DNA from: Prosopocoilus inquinatus
Lineage: Eukaryota; Arthropoda; Insecta; Coleoptera; Lucanidae
Assembly (NCBI GenBank): GCA_036172665.1
Contig: CM069871.1
Coordinates: 806,001 to 870,000 of the forward strand
DNA: 64,000 nucleotides
Direction: 5' to 3'
Shown piece after piece: positions 12,051-23,718 of the stretch. The position numbers and the translations under genes were made by a program. Positions within the stretch are counted from its first letter, which is position 1; every line of letters starts with the position of its first letter. The notes beneath the pieces were generated by a model. The model did no database searches, was not told where the DNA came from, and was given only the letters and a program-made list of their open reading frames with translations.

Positions 12051-14589
12051 ATTAAAATTCGGCAGAATGTAACTCAAGGTCACCCAAACCCGGTTCAAAC
12101 TCAACCAACGTGAGGAAGCTCAATCCGACGAAGGAAATTTTAAATAATGTTAATGAAGAAATTAAAAATTAATTAATTAATAAAATTAGGTTCAACAATA
12201 AATCGCAAGGTCAACCTAACCCACGTGCACGTTCAAATTAACTATGGCCGCTACAAGTAAGAAATTAAAAATTAAAAGAAAATTATAAAATTTAAAAAAT
12301 AATAAAAATATGTATATTCAATTCAAGAAATAAAATAAATAAATAAATGAAAAGCAAAAATTAAAAGTGAAGAGAAAAATAGGCAAATGTTAAATCCTTA
12401 ACGAATTTCAAGGTCATCGCGATCCAATTCAATTCAATTTGATTCAACGCAAGTAAGGAATTAAAGAAAAAACTGAAAAATCTGAGAAATTCAAATTAAA
12501 CGACAGGAACTCAAGGTCAATTGAACCCATCCAAATTCAATCCAACTCTGCCAATTCCGGCAAAAATTTAAAGCGTACTAAAACAATTGTCCGACCAACC
12601 TCTTTAAGGTCGAGTCGATTTAACTTAACTCTGCCTGATCCGAGAAAAAAATAAAAAAAAAAAAAACTCAAGCGCAAACTCAATCCAACCCAACTGAAAA
12701 CAATTTTTATCGAAAATATTTAAATTAGATTAATTAGAATTAAATTTAAATTAAATTTAGTTTTCAAAGTCAACCCAAACCAAGTAAGTTCGAATTAAGG
12801 AAAAGTGAAAATTTTAAAAATATAAAAGAATGAAAATTTATTGAAATCTCGATGTTGTCAGTCTATCTCAACTGGACATAACCTCAAACCTCGAAAGAAA
12901 TTAAAAACAAAAACAGTGTGCAAAACAAAATAAAAAAAACAAAACTTAACAGACGTTAAGACCATAACTTTAACAAATTTCAAGGTCATTTTAATCTAGT
13001 TCAACTCTATTCAACTCAAAAAAAATCGAAAAAATTAAAAAATCAAAATTAAATCAACCCGATCAAAAAATTTTAAAAATGTGTGGCTATTAAAAAATCT
13101 AAGATTACAAAAAAAAAACAAATAAATCTTCCGTCGGAAGATGTCGGAACAACTGTCAAACCATTTGCGCATCAATCCAATTGACGCAAAAACTAAACAA
13201 AAAAATTAATAATAGACTGTTGTAAAAAATTAAAAGTCAAAAGAAAAAATTTAAATTTCAAAATCAATTTCAAATATTTGATGTTTGATCAACTGAGGCT
13301 TCAAATCAAGGAAAAAATAAAAACTAAAAAAAAAACAGTGTGCAGAACTAAATAAAAAAAATAAACTCAACAAACATTTAGACCATAACCTTAACAAATT
13401 TCAAGGTCACTCTAATCTAATTCAACCCAATTCTGTTCAACCCAAAAAAAAATTCGAAAAAATTAAGATACCAAAGTTAAGTCAACCCGATCAAAAAATT
13501 TAAAAAATGTGTGGTTGTTAAAAAAATCCAACCTGACAAAAAAAACAAATAAAACTGCCGTCGGAAGATGTCGAACAACTGTCAAACCATTCCAATTGAC
13601 GTCAAAAAAAAAATTAAAAGTCAAAAGAAAAAAATAAAATTCTGTAAAAATCAATCAATCATTAAGTCCAAATATTTGATGTTTGAAAGTTCAGTGCATC
13701 TCAAGGTCAATCCAAGCCAAGTAAAACGATACTTGAAAGTTGATGAATATTGACGGTACGGAATTATTAAATGAAACTTGAAATACTTGTAACCTTTGTT
13801 AAATTCCAAATAATTGATGTTTGATTAACTGAGGCTTCAAACCAAGAAAAAATTAAAAACTAAAAAGAAAAACAGTGTGCAGAACTAAATATAAAAAAAA
13901 TAAGACTCAACAAACATTTAGACTATAATCTTAACAAATTTAAAGGTCACTCTAATCTAATTCAACCCAAAAAAGAAAAATTCGAAAAAATTAAGATATT
14001 AAAACTAAATCAACCCGATCAAAAAATTTAAAGAATGTGTGACTGTTAAAAAAATCCAACCTGACAAAAAAAAACAAATAAAACTCCCGTCGGAAGATGT
14101 CGAACAACTGTCAAACCATTCCAATTGACGTCAAAAAAATATTAAAAGTCAAAAGAAAAAAATAAAATTCTATAAAAATCAATCAATCATTAATTCCAAA
14201 TATTTGACGTTTGAAAGTTCATCTTAACAAATTTCAAGGTCACTCTAATATAATTCAACCAAAAAAAAAAAAAAAAAATTCGAAAAAATTAAGATATTAA
14301 AACTAAATCAACCCGATCAAAAAATTTAAAAAATGTGTGGCTATTAAATTAAATCCAACATGACAGAAACATCTCAAAAATTGAGCGCGCGGTGATGCGA
14401 CCTGAACTGTTGCAAAAAAATTAAAAGTAAAAAAAAATAAAAATTCTATAAAAGTACAGTCCATCTCAAGGTCAACCCAACCCAAGAAAAAGGATACTTG
14501 AAAGCGGATGAATATTGAGGTCAAGGAATTATTAAATGAAATGAAATTAAATGAAACTAAATAAATAAAAAATAAAATAAAATACAAAA
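12051..14589. repeat. Satellite A, old diverged block
   Basis: The same vocabulary as 1-9610 returns after a 2.4 kb gap: CAAGGTCA followed by ACCC or AACCC, ATTAAAAACTAAAAA, CAACCCGATCAAAA and GAAGATGTCGAACAACTGTC. The landmark AACTTAACAGACGTTAAGAC is at about 12945. The stretch 12051-12700 is the most decayed, with spaced CAAGGTCA modules near 12071, 12211, 12408 and 12511. From 12700 the units align better with 1-1340. The block stops at the hairpin element starting at 14590. No gene is seen. Confidence 0.85.
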
Positions 14590-14629
14590 ATAATTGAAAT
14601 TAACCTCCGCCCACAATCATTTTTATATC

Positions 14630-14672
14630 CATAGATACGTATTTCGGCAGCTAAGCTGCCATCTTCAGTACG
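14630..14672 (-). ncRNA. Hammerhead-ribozyme-like motif, left arm of hairpin
   Basis: Read on the minus strand: helix I strand CGTA (14672-14669), core CTGAAGA (14668-14662), one extra T, helix II GGCAGC-TTA-GCTGCC, GAAA (14645-14642), a two-pair helix III with a four-base loop (ATACGTAT), then C17 at 14634, then TATG, which pairs with CGTA through one G-U. The order matches a type I hammerhead. The unpaired T between the core and helix II departs from the consensus and may abolish activity. Confidence 0.45.
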
Positions 14673-14753
14673 CTACCAACTTAAAAGCACTAAAAAATGT
14701 CTACAAACAACCTAATCATTTTAGACATTTTTTTAGTGCTTTTAAGTTGGTAG

Positions 14754-14796
14754 CGTACTGAAGATGGCAGCTTAGCTGCCGAAATACGTATCTACG
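14754..14796 (+). ncRNA. Hammerhead-ribozyme-like motif, right arm of hairpin
   Basis: Helix I strand CGTA (14754-14757) leads into CTGAAGA (14758-14764), an extra T (14765), helix II GGCAGC-TTA-GCTGCC (14766-14780), GAAA (14781-14784), the helix III segment ATACGTAT (14784-14791), C17 (14792), then TACG (14793-14796), fully complementary to CGTA. The predicted cleavage site is after 14792. All conserved core positions (CUGANGA, GAAA, UH) are present. The bulged T is the one clear defect. The opposing arm could sequester the fold in a full-length transcript. Confidence 0.5.
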
Positions 14797-14836
14797 GTTA
14801 TAAAAATTATTGTGGGCGGAGGTTAATTTCAATTAT

Positions 14837-16214
14837 CTCTTAAACCACAGTCTCCTCTACTATTTTAGTAAAATATAGAAAAATAAAATTTGTAACCTTT
14901 GTTAAATTCCAAATATTTGAGACACGTGACCTTGAATATTTTTAAATCATACAGCAACTATACCTATAAACTGTAATAAAGAAATGGCTTGCAATCAGTG
15001 GTTACGTCAAATGTCATTGATTTCGACCTTCGAACAATCGAGGTGTAACAATCCAAAATAAATAAACAGGATTAGGATGACTACGACATCTCCCGGAGAG
15101 TAGATTTCGAATGAATAGCTCCTTCAAATTTTGAAATGTTGAATGCCGTCATCGACCACGTGTGATTAGAGATTTTTTTTTTTCTTCAAGAAGGCCTTTA
15201 TTTAAAGTATTTTAAAGTACCTACTCTTTATTTACAATTTAAATAGAAAACGTATAAATAAACAATATTAATTTTCTTATGTCACATTAAGTTGGTAACT
15301 CAACTTGAGTAGTAACGCCTGTTTTACAGAAAAAAATTCAGAAAATAAATATGAGACAACTCTGTTCTTTTTTTTTATTAAGGGTAAAACCTTCTCATCT
15401 GGCAACACTGCGCTGCGCCGGTTTGAAACGCGAGCGTCGCCGACGGATATTAAGAGATTAATCGGCGGGGGGTTTAAGTGAATTGTGCACAGGGGCACGA
15501 GTGAACGGCCCTCGTCTGTTCATGCAATTTTACACGTAATCGCGAGAAAATAAAAGCATGGTACTTTGCCCCCGGTCGCACGCAAGGTTGTTACGCCACT
15601 GCACTTCACCTTCCGGCCGCCTAATTCGAAATGAAACGTGGCGCAGCTGAATCGAGTTACACGAAACAATGTACAGGTGCACGTTATAATTAATGCTGGA
15701 GGGTGGGCACGTTGCAGACTGATGACGATTTTCGAGTAAACACGTTAATTGCGAACGCTTAATTAAAGGGAAGACGAAACGATTACTGTCGCTAACTGTA
15801 CGATGCACAAAATGCATAAGTTCTTAATTTAAAATCGATATGTATTTCTGGCTTAAGAAGAGTTCGTGAGCTCGTTAAGACTTAAAATGTCTTTCGTTTA
15901 ATTTTCTAACAAATACATATCGCCTTTGTAGTCGTTTCCACGAGTTTAAAATTGTTAACACATCGCTCTTTGTCACATTCTGTATCTGGTGTTTGTTACC
16001 AACAAAATGTAATATTATGTTATCTCCTGAATAATTAACGAAAACGGTTTCAAGTTAGCGCTGAGAGAGAATAACAGCTGTCCCGAGCTGAACTCAGATG
16101 GAGATGGGCCGGGTCAAAGTTCAAGGGCGTCAGGGAGTGAGACCTCAGCTTATTTCTGCACCAATGCAGAATCGCTTCTTGCGCGGTTCACAGCGCGCCC
16201 AAAATTCCGCAAAC
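14837..16214. other. Single-copy DNA; no gene recognised
   Basis: 14837-15260 is AT-rich and includes one TGACCTTGA (reverse of TCAAGGTCA) near 14934. 15370-15800 is richer in GC, and short minus-strand frames there have no recognisable motif. A segment near 15455-15495 (CGGCGGGGGGTTTAAGTG, then GTGCACA) loosely resembles 11250-11280. I see no splice-supported exon, RNA gene or transposon. Confidence 0.4.
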
Positions 16215-18649
16215 TTATCGTCAACTTTAATCAAAGAAAGAAAAAAGACGATTGGTTATTGATTATTATTGAAGTCGAAGAAAACAAAAAACAAAAGACG
16301 ATCGTTGATGAAGATAGGACGAAAATAAAATTTGTACCTATAAAATTCGATAATTCCTTTCTGTAAATGTTAAATAAATTCGTCGAAAATGAGATAAAAT
16401 CAAATGAAATAAATGAAAAAAAAAAAACAAAAACAAAAGACGGTCAATTGATAACTAATTAAAAAAAAAATCAAAAATCACGTCAAATAAAATGAAACAA
16501 AAAAAGACAAGATGATAAATTGATAATTAAAAAAATAAAAGCAAAATAAATGAAATCGATTAAAAGAAGAAAGAAAGGTCGATCAGTTGATTTCATTAAA
16601 AATTTAACGAAACAAAGTCAAATGCGGAATAGAAACGTAAATGAAACGAAAGTCACACGGACAAAGAAAAATAAATGAAACAAAGTTACATAAAGAAGTA
16701 CATAAAAAAATAAATAGCGATGAAGTTAGGACCAAAATAAAAATATAAAAAAATGAATAAGGCTAACAGTAAATAAAATTGAATTAAAAATTGACGAGTC
16801 TTGTTAAAGGAAGAAGGACGACGAGTTAATAAAAAATAAATAAATAAATGAAGTCGAATTGTTTTTAATTAAAGAGAAAATAAAATTGGCGAACAATCGT
16901 CTGTATCAAAATGTAAAATATTAAAATAATAAAAAATTTAACGTAACAAAAAAAGTCACACAAACAAAAAATGGCGATAAATTTAGGAACAAAAAAAAAC
17001 AAAAATGAATAAAACTAACAGTAAAGTTGTATTAAAAATTGACGAGTCTTATTAAAGGAATAAGAATGACGAATTACTAATTAAAAAAACAAAATAAATT
17101 CGAATTGTTTTGAATAAAAGAGAGAATAGAATTGGCGATCAATCGTCTACATACAAATGTAAAATAAGCTAAAATAAAAAAAAATAAAAGACGATCAGTC
17201 AATAATAATAATAAAAAGATCAAATAAAAGAAGAACAAATAATGAAATCCATTAAAAGGAGAGAGAAAAAAAGAACAAAGCTCAATTAATTGATTATATT
17301 AAAAATTGAATTATATACATTTAAGTACGGATTTAAAAAATAAACAAAAGGCGATCGGCGATGAAGATGTGATTGAAATAAAAATTCCGTTTAACTCAAA
17401 GTCAAATTGATTTGAGAATATTGACGAATTTTTAATGGAAAGTTTGGATAATAAAAGAAAAATCAAAAAATTGGTAATTAGAAAATAAACCCGAAACAAA
17501 TTACATTAAAAAAGCAATTAAATAAAGTCAAGTAAGCAATTAGAAAAGAAACAAAAGGCGATCTAAATAAGATGAAACAAAAAAAAACAAAATGATAAAT
17601 TGATAGTTAAAAAATAAAAGCAAAAAAAATGAAATCGATTAAAAGAAGATAAAAAACTGAATAAAACTAACAGTAAAGAAAATTGAATTAAAAATTGACG
17701 AGTCTTGTTAAAGGAAAAAGGACGACAAATGAATAATTAAAAAACAAAACAAATTAATGTCGAATTGTTTTGAATCAAAGAGAAAATAAAATTGGCTTTC
17801 AATCGTCTGGATAAAAATGTAAAATGAGCAAAAATCGAGTTAATGAAAGAAAAAAAAACAAAAGACGATCAGTCAATAATTAAAAACAAAGACAAAAATT
17901 AAATCAGGTCAAGTTAGAATCAAGCGAAAGAAAAAACAAAAATTTGTAATCAGAAAAGAAGAACAAAAAAAAAATAAAATCGATTAAAAGGAGAGAGAAA
18001 AAAAAAACAAAGCTCAATTAATTGATTATATAAAAAAATTGAATTAAACAAATTTAAGTACGGGTTTAAAAAATAAACAAAAGGCGAACAATCGTTTGGA
18101 TAAAAATGTAAAATAAGCTAAAATCGAGTTAATGAAAAGAAAAAACAAAAGACGATCAGAGAATAATTAAAAAAAAAAACAAAAACAAAAATAAAATCAG
18201 GTCAAGTTAGAATCAAGCGAAAGAAGAAACAAAAATTTATAATCAGAAAAGAAGAACAAAAAAATGAAATCGATTAAAAGGAGAGAGAAAAAAATAAAGC
18301 TCAATTAATTGATTATATAAAAAATTGAATTAAATGAATTTAAGTACGGATTTAAAAAATAAACAAAAAGCGCTCGGCGATGAAGATGTGGTTCGAAATA
18401 AAAATTCCGTAAAACTCAAACTCCAATCGAATCTTTAAACGAAAGTTTTGATAATAAAAGGAAAAACCAAAAATCGGTAATTAGAAAATAAACCCGAAAC
18501 AAATTACAATAAAAATTCAATTAAATAAAGTCAAGTAAGGAATTAAAAAAATGAACAAGAGGCGATCGACCATGAAGATGAGATTAAATAAAAATTCTGT
18601 AAAACGAAGTCAAGTAAATAATTTACAAATAAACAAAAGGCGATCGACT
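16215..18649. repeat. Satellite D, A-rich polarity
   Basis: This is an extremely A-rich array of loosely repeated modules. One module (AATTGACGAGTCTT, then GTCGAATTGTTTT, then ATTGGC...CAATCGTCT) recurs near 16790, 17040 and 17695. Another (CAATTAATTGATTATAT, then TTTAAGTACGG, then AAACAAAAGGCGATCGGC) recurs near 17283, 18014 and 18303. The signature AAACAAAAGACGATC is the reverse complement of the GACGATCGTCTTTTGTTT signature at 58.9-59.9 kb, so these arrays are one family in opposite orientation. It is non-coding. Confidence 0.75.
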
Positions 18650-19140
18650 ATGAGAATGGGTTTAAGTTTCTCTTTAGTTTTTTAACTTTCTGAGTTTCGG
18701 TTTTATCAAGTTTTAATATATTTTTTTTTGAGTCCCATTTTGTTGCTTGCTTGGACCGAATCGAGTTAAATTGAGTTCGTTTGACGACCATAAATCCATT
18801 TGAACGTTTTGAAGTTTTTTTTTCTCTTAATTTTTGACAATTTTTTTTTTGTGCTTTGGATTGAGTCAAGTCAGATTTAATTAAACTAGAGTTTTGATTT
18901 TTTTAATGTTTAAGTGGCGTTTTAATTTCTTTTCCAGTTTCGAGTTTTAATAAGGAGTAGGTATACTTTTGGGTTTTAATTTATTTTATGTTTTAAATTT
19001 ATTTATTGGAATTTGTGATTTTTTTTCAGTTTTCCGTTTTGTAGTTTTAACTTTTTGAGAGTTTCGATTTTACAGTTTTAACACTTGCGAGTCTCATTTT
19101 TTTTTTTTTTTTGTTTGGGTTAAATCGAGTTCGCTTGACG
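18650..19140. repeat. Satellite D-like, T-rich polarity
   Basis: Strand composition flips abruptly at about 18650 from A-rich to T-rich. Two related copies about 370 bp apart can be seen: TTTTAACTTT, then GAGTTTCGRTTTTA, then GAGTC(C)CATTTT, then a run of T, then AATCGAGTT...GTTYGCTTGACGA. They start near 18685 and 19050. This looks like an inverted piece of the neighbouring array. No coding frame is credible. Confidence 0.65.
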
Positions 19141-20817
19141 ATCTCAATTTGAATCAGCACCCACCTCGGTCTATACTTAATTGTTTGTAATTTGGGAGAG
19201 GGCAACTTAAGTCCCTTCGGTGGCCCTAAATAAAGGAAACCAGAGGGGCGGGCCATAGCTTCAGAACCTGAAAGAATCTGAGCCCTGAACACACAAAGGT
19301 TAAACTAGACTGTAAATGGAAAGGATGAGCGATGGTGGTAACTCCAACCCAATTTCTGTCTACGAAGCTCAGAATCAAATTCCCAAAAATTAAATAATAT
19401 TGAAAATGTTGAAGAAAGAGTCTTTGAAAAAATTTACAATAATTTGATTTCCAAGTGAAAGACGACCAGAGACAGTTGGAAAGAATCACTTGCCCTCTGA
19501 TTTCAAGTGCCCGTGCACAAAGCAAAAGGGCGCCTTGCCTATTCGAAAAGCGAAAGGGTCCTATCATATCCGCTCATGCGTTTATTATTTATCAACATCG
19601 GGAAACTTTCACCAAAACCCCCTCACACGCATACGAGCACACCGGGGTAAAATTAATAAGTCCTCAAAGTCAAAATCCGCCGAGCGGAATTAATCAGCGC
19701 CGAAAGAGGAGAAGAGACACAGGTCCCCGCGTCTCCGGGGAATCACGCGTTACGAATGCATCCGGCCACGTGAAAAGGAATTATTAACAACGTCGATAAC
19801 TACGCTCCTAATAGAGATTTTTCCAAGCCCTGCCTTTTCGTCTATTATTCGTGGGGGCTGCGGGCGCCCTGTGTGTACACTTCTGCTATAAAGTTTTCGG
19901 AGTACGAGACATGCCACTGGCAGTAAGAAATTTTATGCTTTGCAATTATGAACCTTATAGCTTTTACAACCGTACCTGCTACCCCGATAATAAAACCGGT
20001 CATCGCAAACACAGCGATTTAACACAGATGCGAATTATTCAACCAACTTGAATAATCTGCTAGAAAGACTTTCATTGTAGTTGGATGGATAAGAAATTTA
20101 ACAAAATTTATTTTCTAAATATTATAACATGTGTAGTAAATAATGTGTGCATTATGAAATTAAAATTTCTGAAACTTTGGCTATTGAAATTAAATAAGTC
20201 AATAAAATAAAATCTGTTATTTTTCGTTAATTAAATTTAACTTTCTAGTTTCATTAAATACACATATGTTTTGCAACTAATTAATAGCTTTGTTGAGCAG
20301 AACTTCTTAGCATTTATATTATTATAATAAGAAACAAATTTAAATAATCTAGGGGTCATTCTATATATTTTTTCAAATACTCAAAAATCATTCACATATT
20401 TTCACAAAATAAATGTTATACGATTTAATCATTTTCTCTTAACTTCTAGATTAATGAAAACTTGCCAAACTTTGTGGATGAACTTTTCAACTTATTTTAC
20501 TGATGTCAGATTTGAGAAGAAACTAAAAAGAAGAATATTACTTTTTCCTCTGTGGCGTAGAATGATATGTATATTATTTTTAACGCAAGTATTGCAATTT
20601 TTAAGTATTACACATATCATTCTATATTCTAGGAGTTTAATACTATATTTGTTAAGTTTCCTAAATTTGTATGATTCTGAATAATTTTAATGAGTTAATT
20701 ATTCGATCAATAAGTATCATCAGTAAACTTATTATTTAAATGAAATTAAGTTATTTTAAATTTATTTCACTGTAAATTCTTACAATATTATATGATACCG
20801 TATAAAAAAGAATAACA
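19141..20817. other. Single-copy DNA; no gene recognised
   Basis: 19141-20050 is of mixed composition, with several overlapping open frames (for example 19226-19567 minus and 19455-19787 plus). They lie in both orientations across the same bases and match no family I know. 20050-20817 is very AT-rich. An imperfect inverted repeat, AGAATGATATGT near 20560 and ACATATCATTCT near 20612, could form a small hairpin. Nothing else is supported. Confidence 0.4.
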
Positions 20818-21242
20818 TACACTGGAAAAAGTATTCAAGACTTTATTATTGAGAACAACGAAAAACTTATTACAAGTAAAACAAAACTAAAGTAAAAATT
20901 AACAAAACAATAATTCACATATACATATATTTACATAAAAAAATAGATCACTAATAGTGTAATATATATTTTAATTATAAATTAGTAATGTGTGTAGTAA
21001 CCGCCATTTGTAATTACTTCCTCCAGTCTTCTCTGCGTGGAATTTATTACATTTGAGCCCAGTGGTCCATTACCTAATTCGTCCCAGATATTCAAGATTT
21101 CATTATTTAATAATTGGTGATTTCGATTTATATGCTCAATTTCCCAATTCCGAATAACTGTTGCCCACACATTTTCTATAGGGTTAAGATCCCTACGGTC
21201 AATTTTAGAAAAAATAATAACACTTATTTTTAGTAAAAACAT
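20818..21242 (-). mobile_element. Tc1/mariner-type transposon remnant (3' end)
   Basis: The fragment reads on the minus strand. Its outer end is TA at 20818-20819 followed by CACTGGAAAAAGTATTCAAG, a terminal-repeat-like sequence typical of Tc1-type elements (TA target, AAAAGTATTC). Between this and 21242 lies the C-terminal part of a transposase, listed separately. I could not find the opposite terminal repeat or the N-terminal DNA-binding and first catalytic regions in the following kilobase, so only the 3' part survives. Divergence and truncation point to a dead copy. Confidence 0.75.
20982..21242 (-). pseudogene. Tc1-type transposase C-terminal fragment
   Basis: The 86-codon open frame contains DLNPIENVW, the hallmark around the third catalytic acidic residue (the E of PIEN) of DD34E Tc1-family transposases. 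It is followed by a helical tail ending QRRLEEVITNGGYYTHY, close in form to the usual RRL..VI...GG.T.Y C-terminus. Full-length members are about 340 residues, so roughly three quarters is missing. Directly before DLNPIEN the expected proline-rich SP context is replaced by KIDRR, which suggests mutation or frameshift. The ATG at the 5' end is probably accidental. The assignment to the family is firm; function is lost. Confidence 0.85.
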
Positions 21243-21818
21243 TTTAACTGTTTCAAATGTCCTTCACGTTTTAAATACTAATGCCAAACGATTATCAAAT
21301 TCTTTCATAGTATTTTTTTAAATATTTCAGACATAACTCATGACATTCATAACTGACATTAACATCATATTTGTTTTATTGAAACTTGTTTGCATATTCT
21401 GCCATGCATTGACATGTTTTTTTTTTTTATAACTGAACCTGGGAATATTTACCTTTTATGTTTAGGGTTAATAAAATAAGTCAGGGTATGTATAGTTGCT
21501 TCATTTTAGGATCCGCAGAAAAACATAACAGCATAAAAGTCATAGGTTTTTATACGTGATATCTCTTTATCAAAAAGAACAAAAGGGTATCATAAAACAG
21601 AGGTTCGGTAAAATGAAACATAATTTTTCTTGATGTCGAAAATATTTTACATGAATAGGTTTCTTGACATGTGAATAAGACGTGTATGAAAAAATTGAAT
21701 TGAAAATATCAATATATTAACATTTATAAAATAAAGATGACGTGAAAAAATGTAAAATATAACGGAAATGCTTAAATAGCATAATAGAAACCGCTTAAAT
21801 AGCGACATCCTGCGATCG
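21243..21818. other. AT-rich non-coding DNA
   Basis: Strongly AT-rich single-copy sequence with no credible coding frame. It may include decayed transposon DNA upstream of the transposase fragment, but no motif could be read in any frame. Confidence 0.4.
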
Positions 21819-21865
21819 CTTCTGCTGACGAAGCCCCAAATAGGACTGAAACAGCTGTACAGAGG
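21819..21865 (+). ncRNA. Hammerhead-ribozyme-like element (type I, short helix III)
   Basis: Helix I strand CTTCTG (21819-21824) precedes the core CTGACGA (21825-21831). Helix II is AGCC-loop-GGACT (21832-21847) with loop CCAAATA and one inserted A. GAAA is at 21848-21851. Helix III is the palindromic ACAGCTGT (21851-21858), ending in U16.1, with A17 at 21859. The downstream strand CAGAGG (21860-21865) pairs with CTTCTG over six base pairs, one of them G-U. Predicted cleavage is after 21859. All core consensus positions are met; the inserted A in helix II is the only visible defect. A related copy lies at 23719-23764. Confidence 0.65.
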
Positions 21866-22700
21866 AACGGGACAAAATAACTAGAATCAAAATTGTGAGG
21901 TCTTCTATTTACTTAAAAATAAATAAAATCGAACATATGTCCTAATTGTTATTATTTTCTTAAAATTATGTGAGCTTTCCGTATGGCAAAGCTTGTCGGT
22001 GAGCTAATAAATCACCCTGTATTTCATATTTACTAAAAATCTATTTATGTATTTCTCGTAATGAAAATTTTTGAATCCACAGAAAAACATACACAAACTA
22101 CAAACGAATAAAATTTTTGTGAAGTCAAACAAACCAGAAGTGTATAAAGGCAGAAATTTGGTATAATTATAATTTTTCAGATTAATTAACATCGTCGATC
22201 CTTTATAGCAATTTAACATTTATATGTCTTTATAATATGATCTGAAATCCTGTTATTTAACAATATAAAATATTCTAATTAAAAAAAAAACATTTTTTGT
22301 TCAATTTTTAAGTTAAAGCAAAAGAGAACAAACAAATTCGCCACCGCGTCCGCGTTCGCAACCGCGCGTCGCCTCAATAAATACTCGGAACGAAATTCAA
22401 CAAACCATAAACATCTGCACCGGCCGGGCTTTAATAGGACCTAAGTAAACAACCCTCCTATCGGGGTGCGGAGAAAGTGTCTCTGTTCCTTAAGGTTCGA
22501 AATATATCAGACCCGTTTCAATAAGGTTCAAATTCGAACGATTTTATTGCTTTTCATTTCGAAACTTTTAAGCATTAGTGTACACACGTTTACAACACAG
22601 GGCTTGTCTAAGGCTTTGCATTATTTCACGAGAGTGAGGAGCGTTTCGCTACCATGAATAAATAAGGGAAGCAATTTATGTACTTCTAGGGCTAGGAAAT

Positions 22701-22720
22701 GGAGAGAGAGAGAGAGAGAG
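22701..22720. repeat. (GA)n microsatellite
   Basis: About ten uninterrupted GA repeats. Confidence 0.95.
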
Positions 22721-23240
22721 TTTCGAAGAACAGGCGTTTGTTCTACTTAAACAAGAAGTAAAAAAAATAACACACACACTCGAGTGAATTAAATTACTTT
22801 CGGTTTACACAATTACATAATAAAAATTATCCTCGTCTACCTTCAGAATACATAGAAACAACCCTTTAACCAACGGACCAATCCCCGCCCACCGTACCAC
22901 CCCGCTGCCACTGCCCCCAACAACCACTTTAAGGTTTCTCTTTACAGACCTACTCTCATCAATTTAATTATATTAGCACTATTTTTGATTGTAACGGACG
23001 CGGGTTATTTTTAGGGGTGGTCAGCCTCAATACTTACCCGAAACTCTTTTACTCCCCCCCCCTCCCCTCGTTTTATAGAAAACCCTTGCTCTTTTGATCG
23101 ATGAGCAGCCACCGTTGGAAAGCAATTTTCTTGTTCGGTAGCTAGTTTGAGCTAAAAGCCGAAAATATACTTTCAACGGTGTTTTCCTCGAAAAGTCGGA
23201 ACAGCGACGTTGAAGATTGTCAAATTTTTCCCTGTTGTTG

Positions 23241-23264
23241 TCTCTCTCTCTCTCTCTCTCTCTC
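23241..23264. repeat. (TC)n microsatellite
   Basis: About twelve uninterrupted TC repeats. Confidence 0.95.
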
Positions 23265-23718
23265 CTTACGAGAATGTCCTCTCCGGGATTCTTGATGAAA
23301 GTAAACTTAAAACTTAAAATTTAGTAAACGAAAGAGAAAGATAATTTTAACAAATCTATTAAAGGAAATAATACAAGAAAAGAAATAACTGAATAACAAC
23401 TGAGAGTGTAGATAGTTTACAAAATAAATCTTTAATAAATTCAAAAACGTTAAACAAGAAACAAAACTTTACAGAAATAAATTGATAAAAGGGTGGGAGG
23501 AGAGAGAAACAGAGAGAGAGGTAAGGATTGATTGACCTATCGATTGCAGTGATTAGTTTTTAAGCGGTAAGTTAGCTCACCAAACTGAATCGAACTTTCT
23601 TCTCGTAATCCAAAAATTAAAGAAGCGTAATGATTTTATACAAAACAAATGAAAGACTTTGTTCGGAACGGATTTGGATACAGAAAACAAAAATGATCGC
23701 AGTAAAACCCTCGAGCAG

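Larger units (their letters stand above)
14590..14836. mobile_element. Near-perfect 247 bp hairpin element with hammerhead-like arms
   Basis: The left arm (14590 to about 14706) and right arm (about 14722 to 14836) are almost exact reverse complements, separated by a short AT-rich loop. The tips read AATTGAAATTAACCTCCGCC and its complement. Each arm contains a hammerhead-like core (listed separately) centred on GGCAGCTTAGCTGCC. No frame of useful length and no obvious target duplication were found. It could be a snap-back MITE or a head-to-head pair of terminal fragments of a Penelope-like retroelement; the second is inference from the ribozyme fold. Confidence 0.8.
21866..23718. other. Single-copy DNA with microsatellites; no gene recognised
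   Basis: This stretch contains ATCACCCTGTATTTC near 22011, a CACCCTGTA string seen at many insect transposon ends, and a (GA)n run at 22701-22720. It also has a C-rich patch around 22885-22920 and 23055-23075, and a (TC)n run at 23241-23264. 22320-22680 is GC-richer. Short frames show no known domain. No RNA gene was found. Confidence 0.4.
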
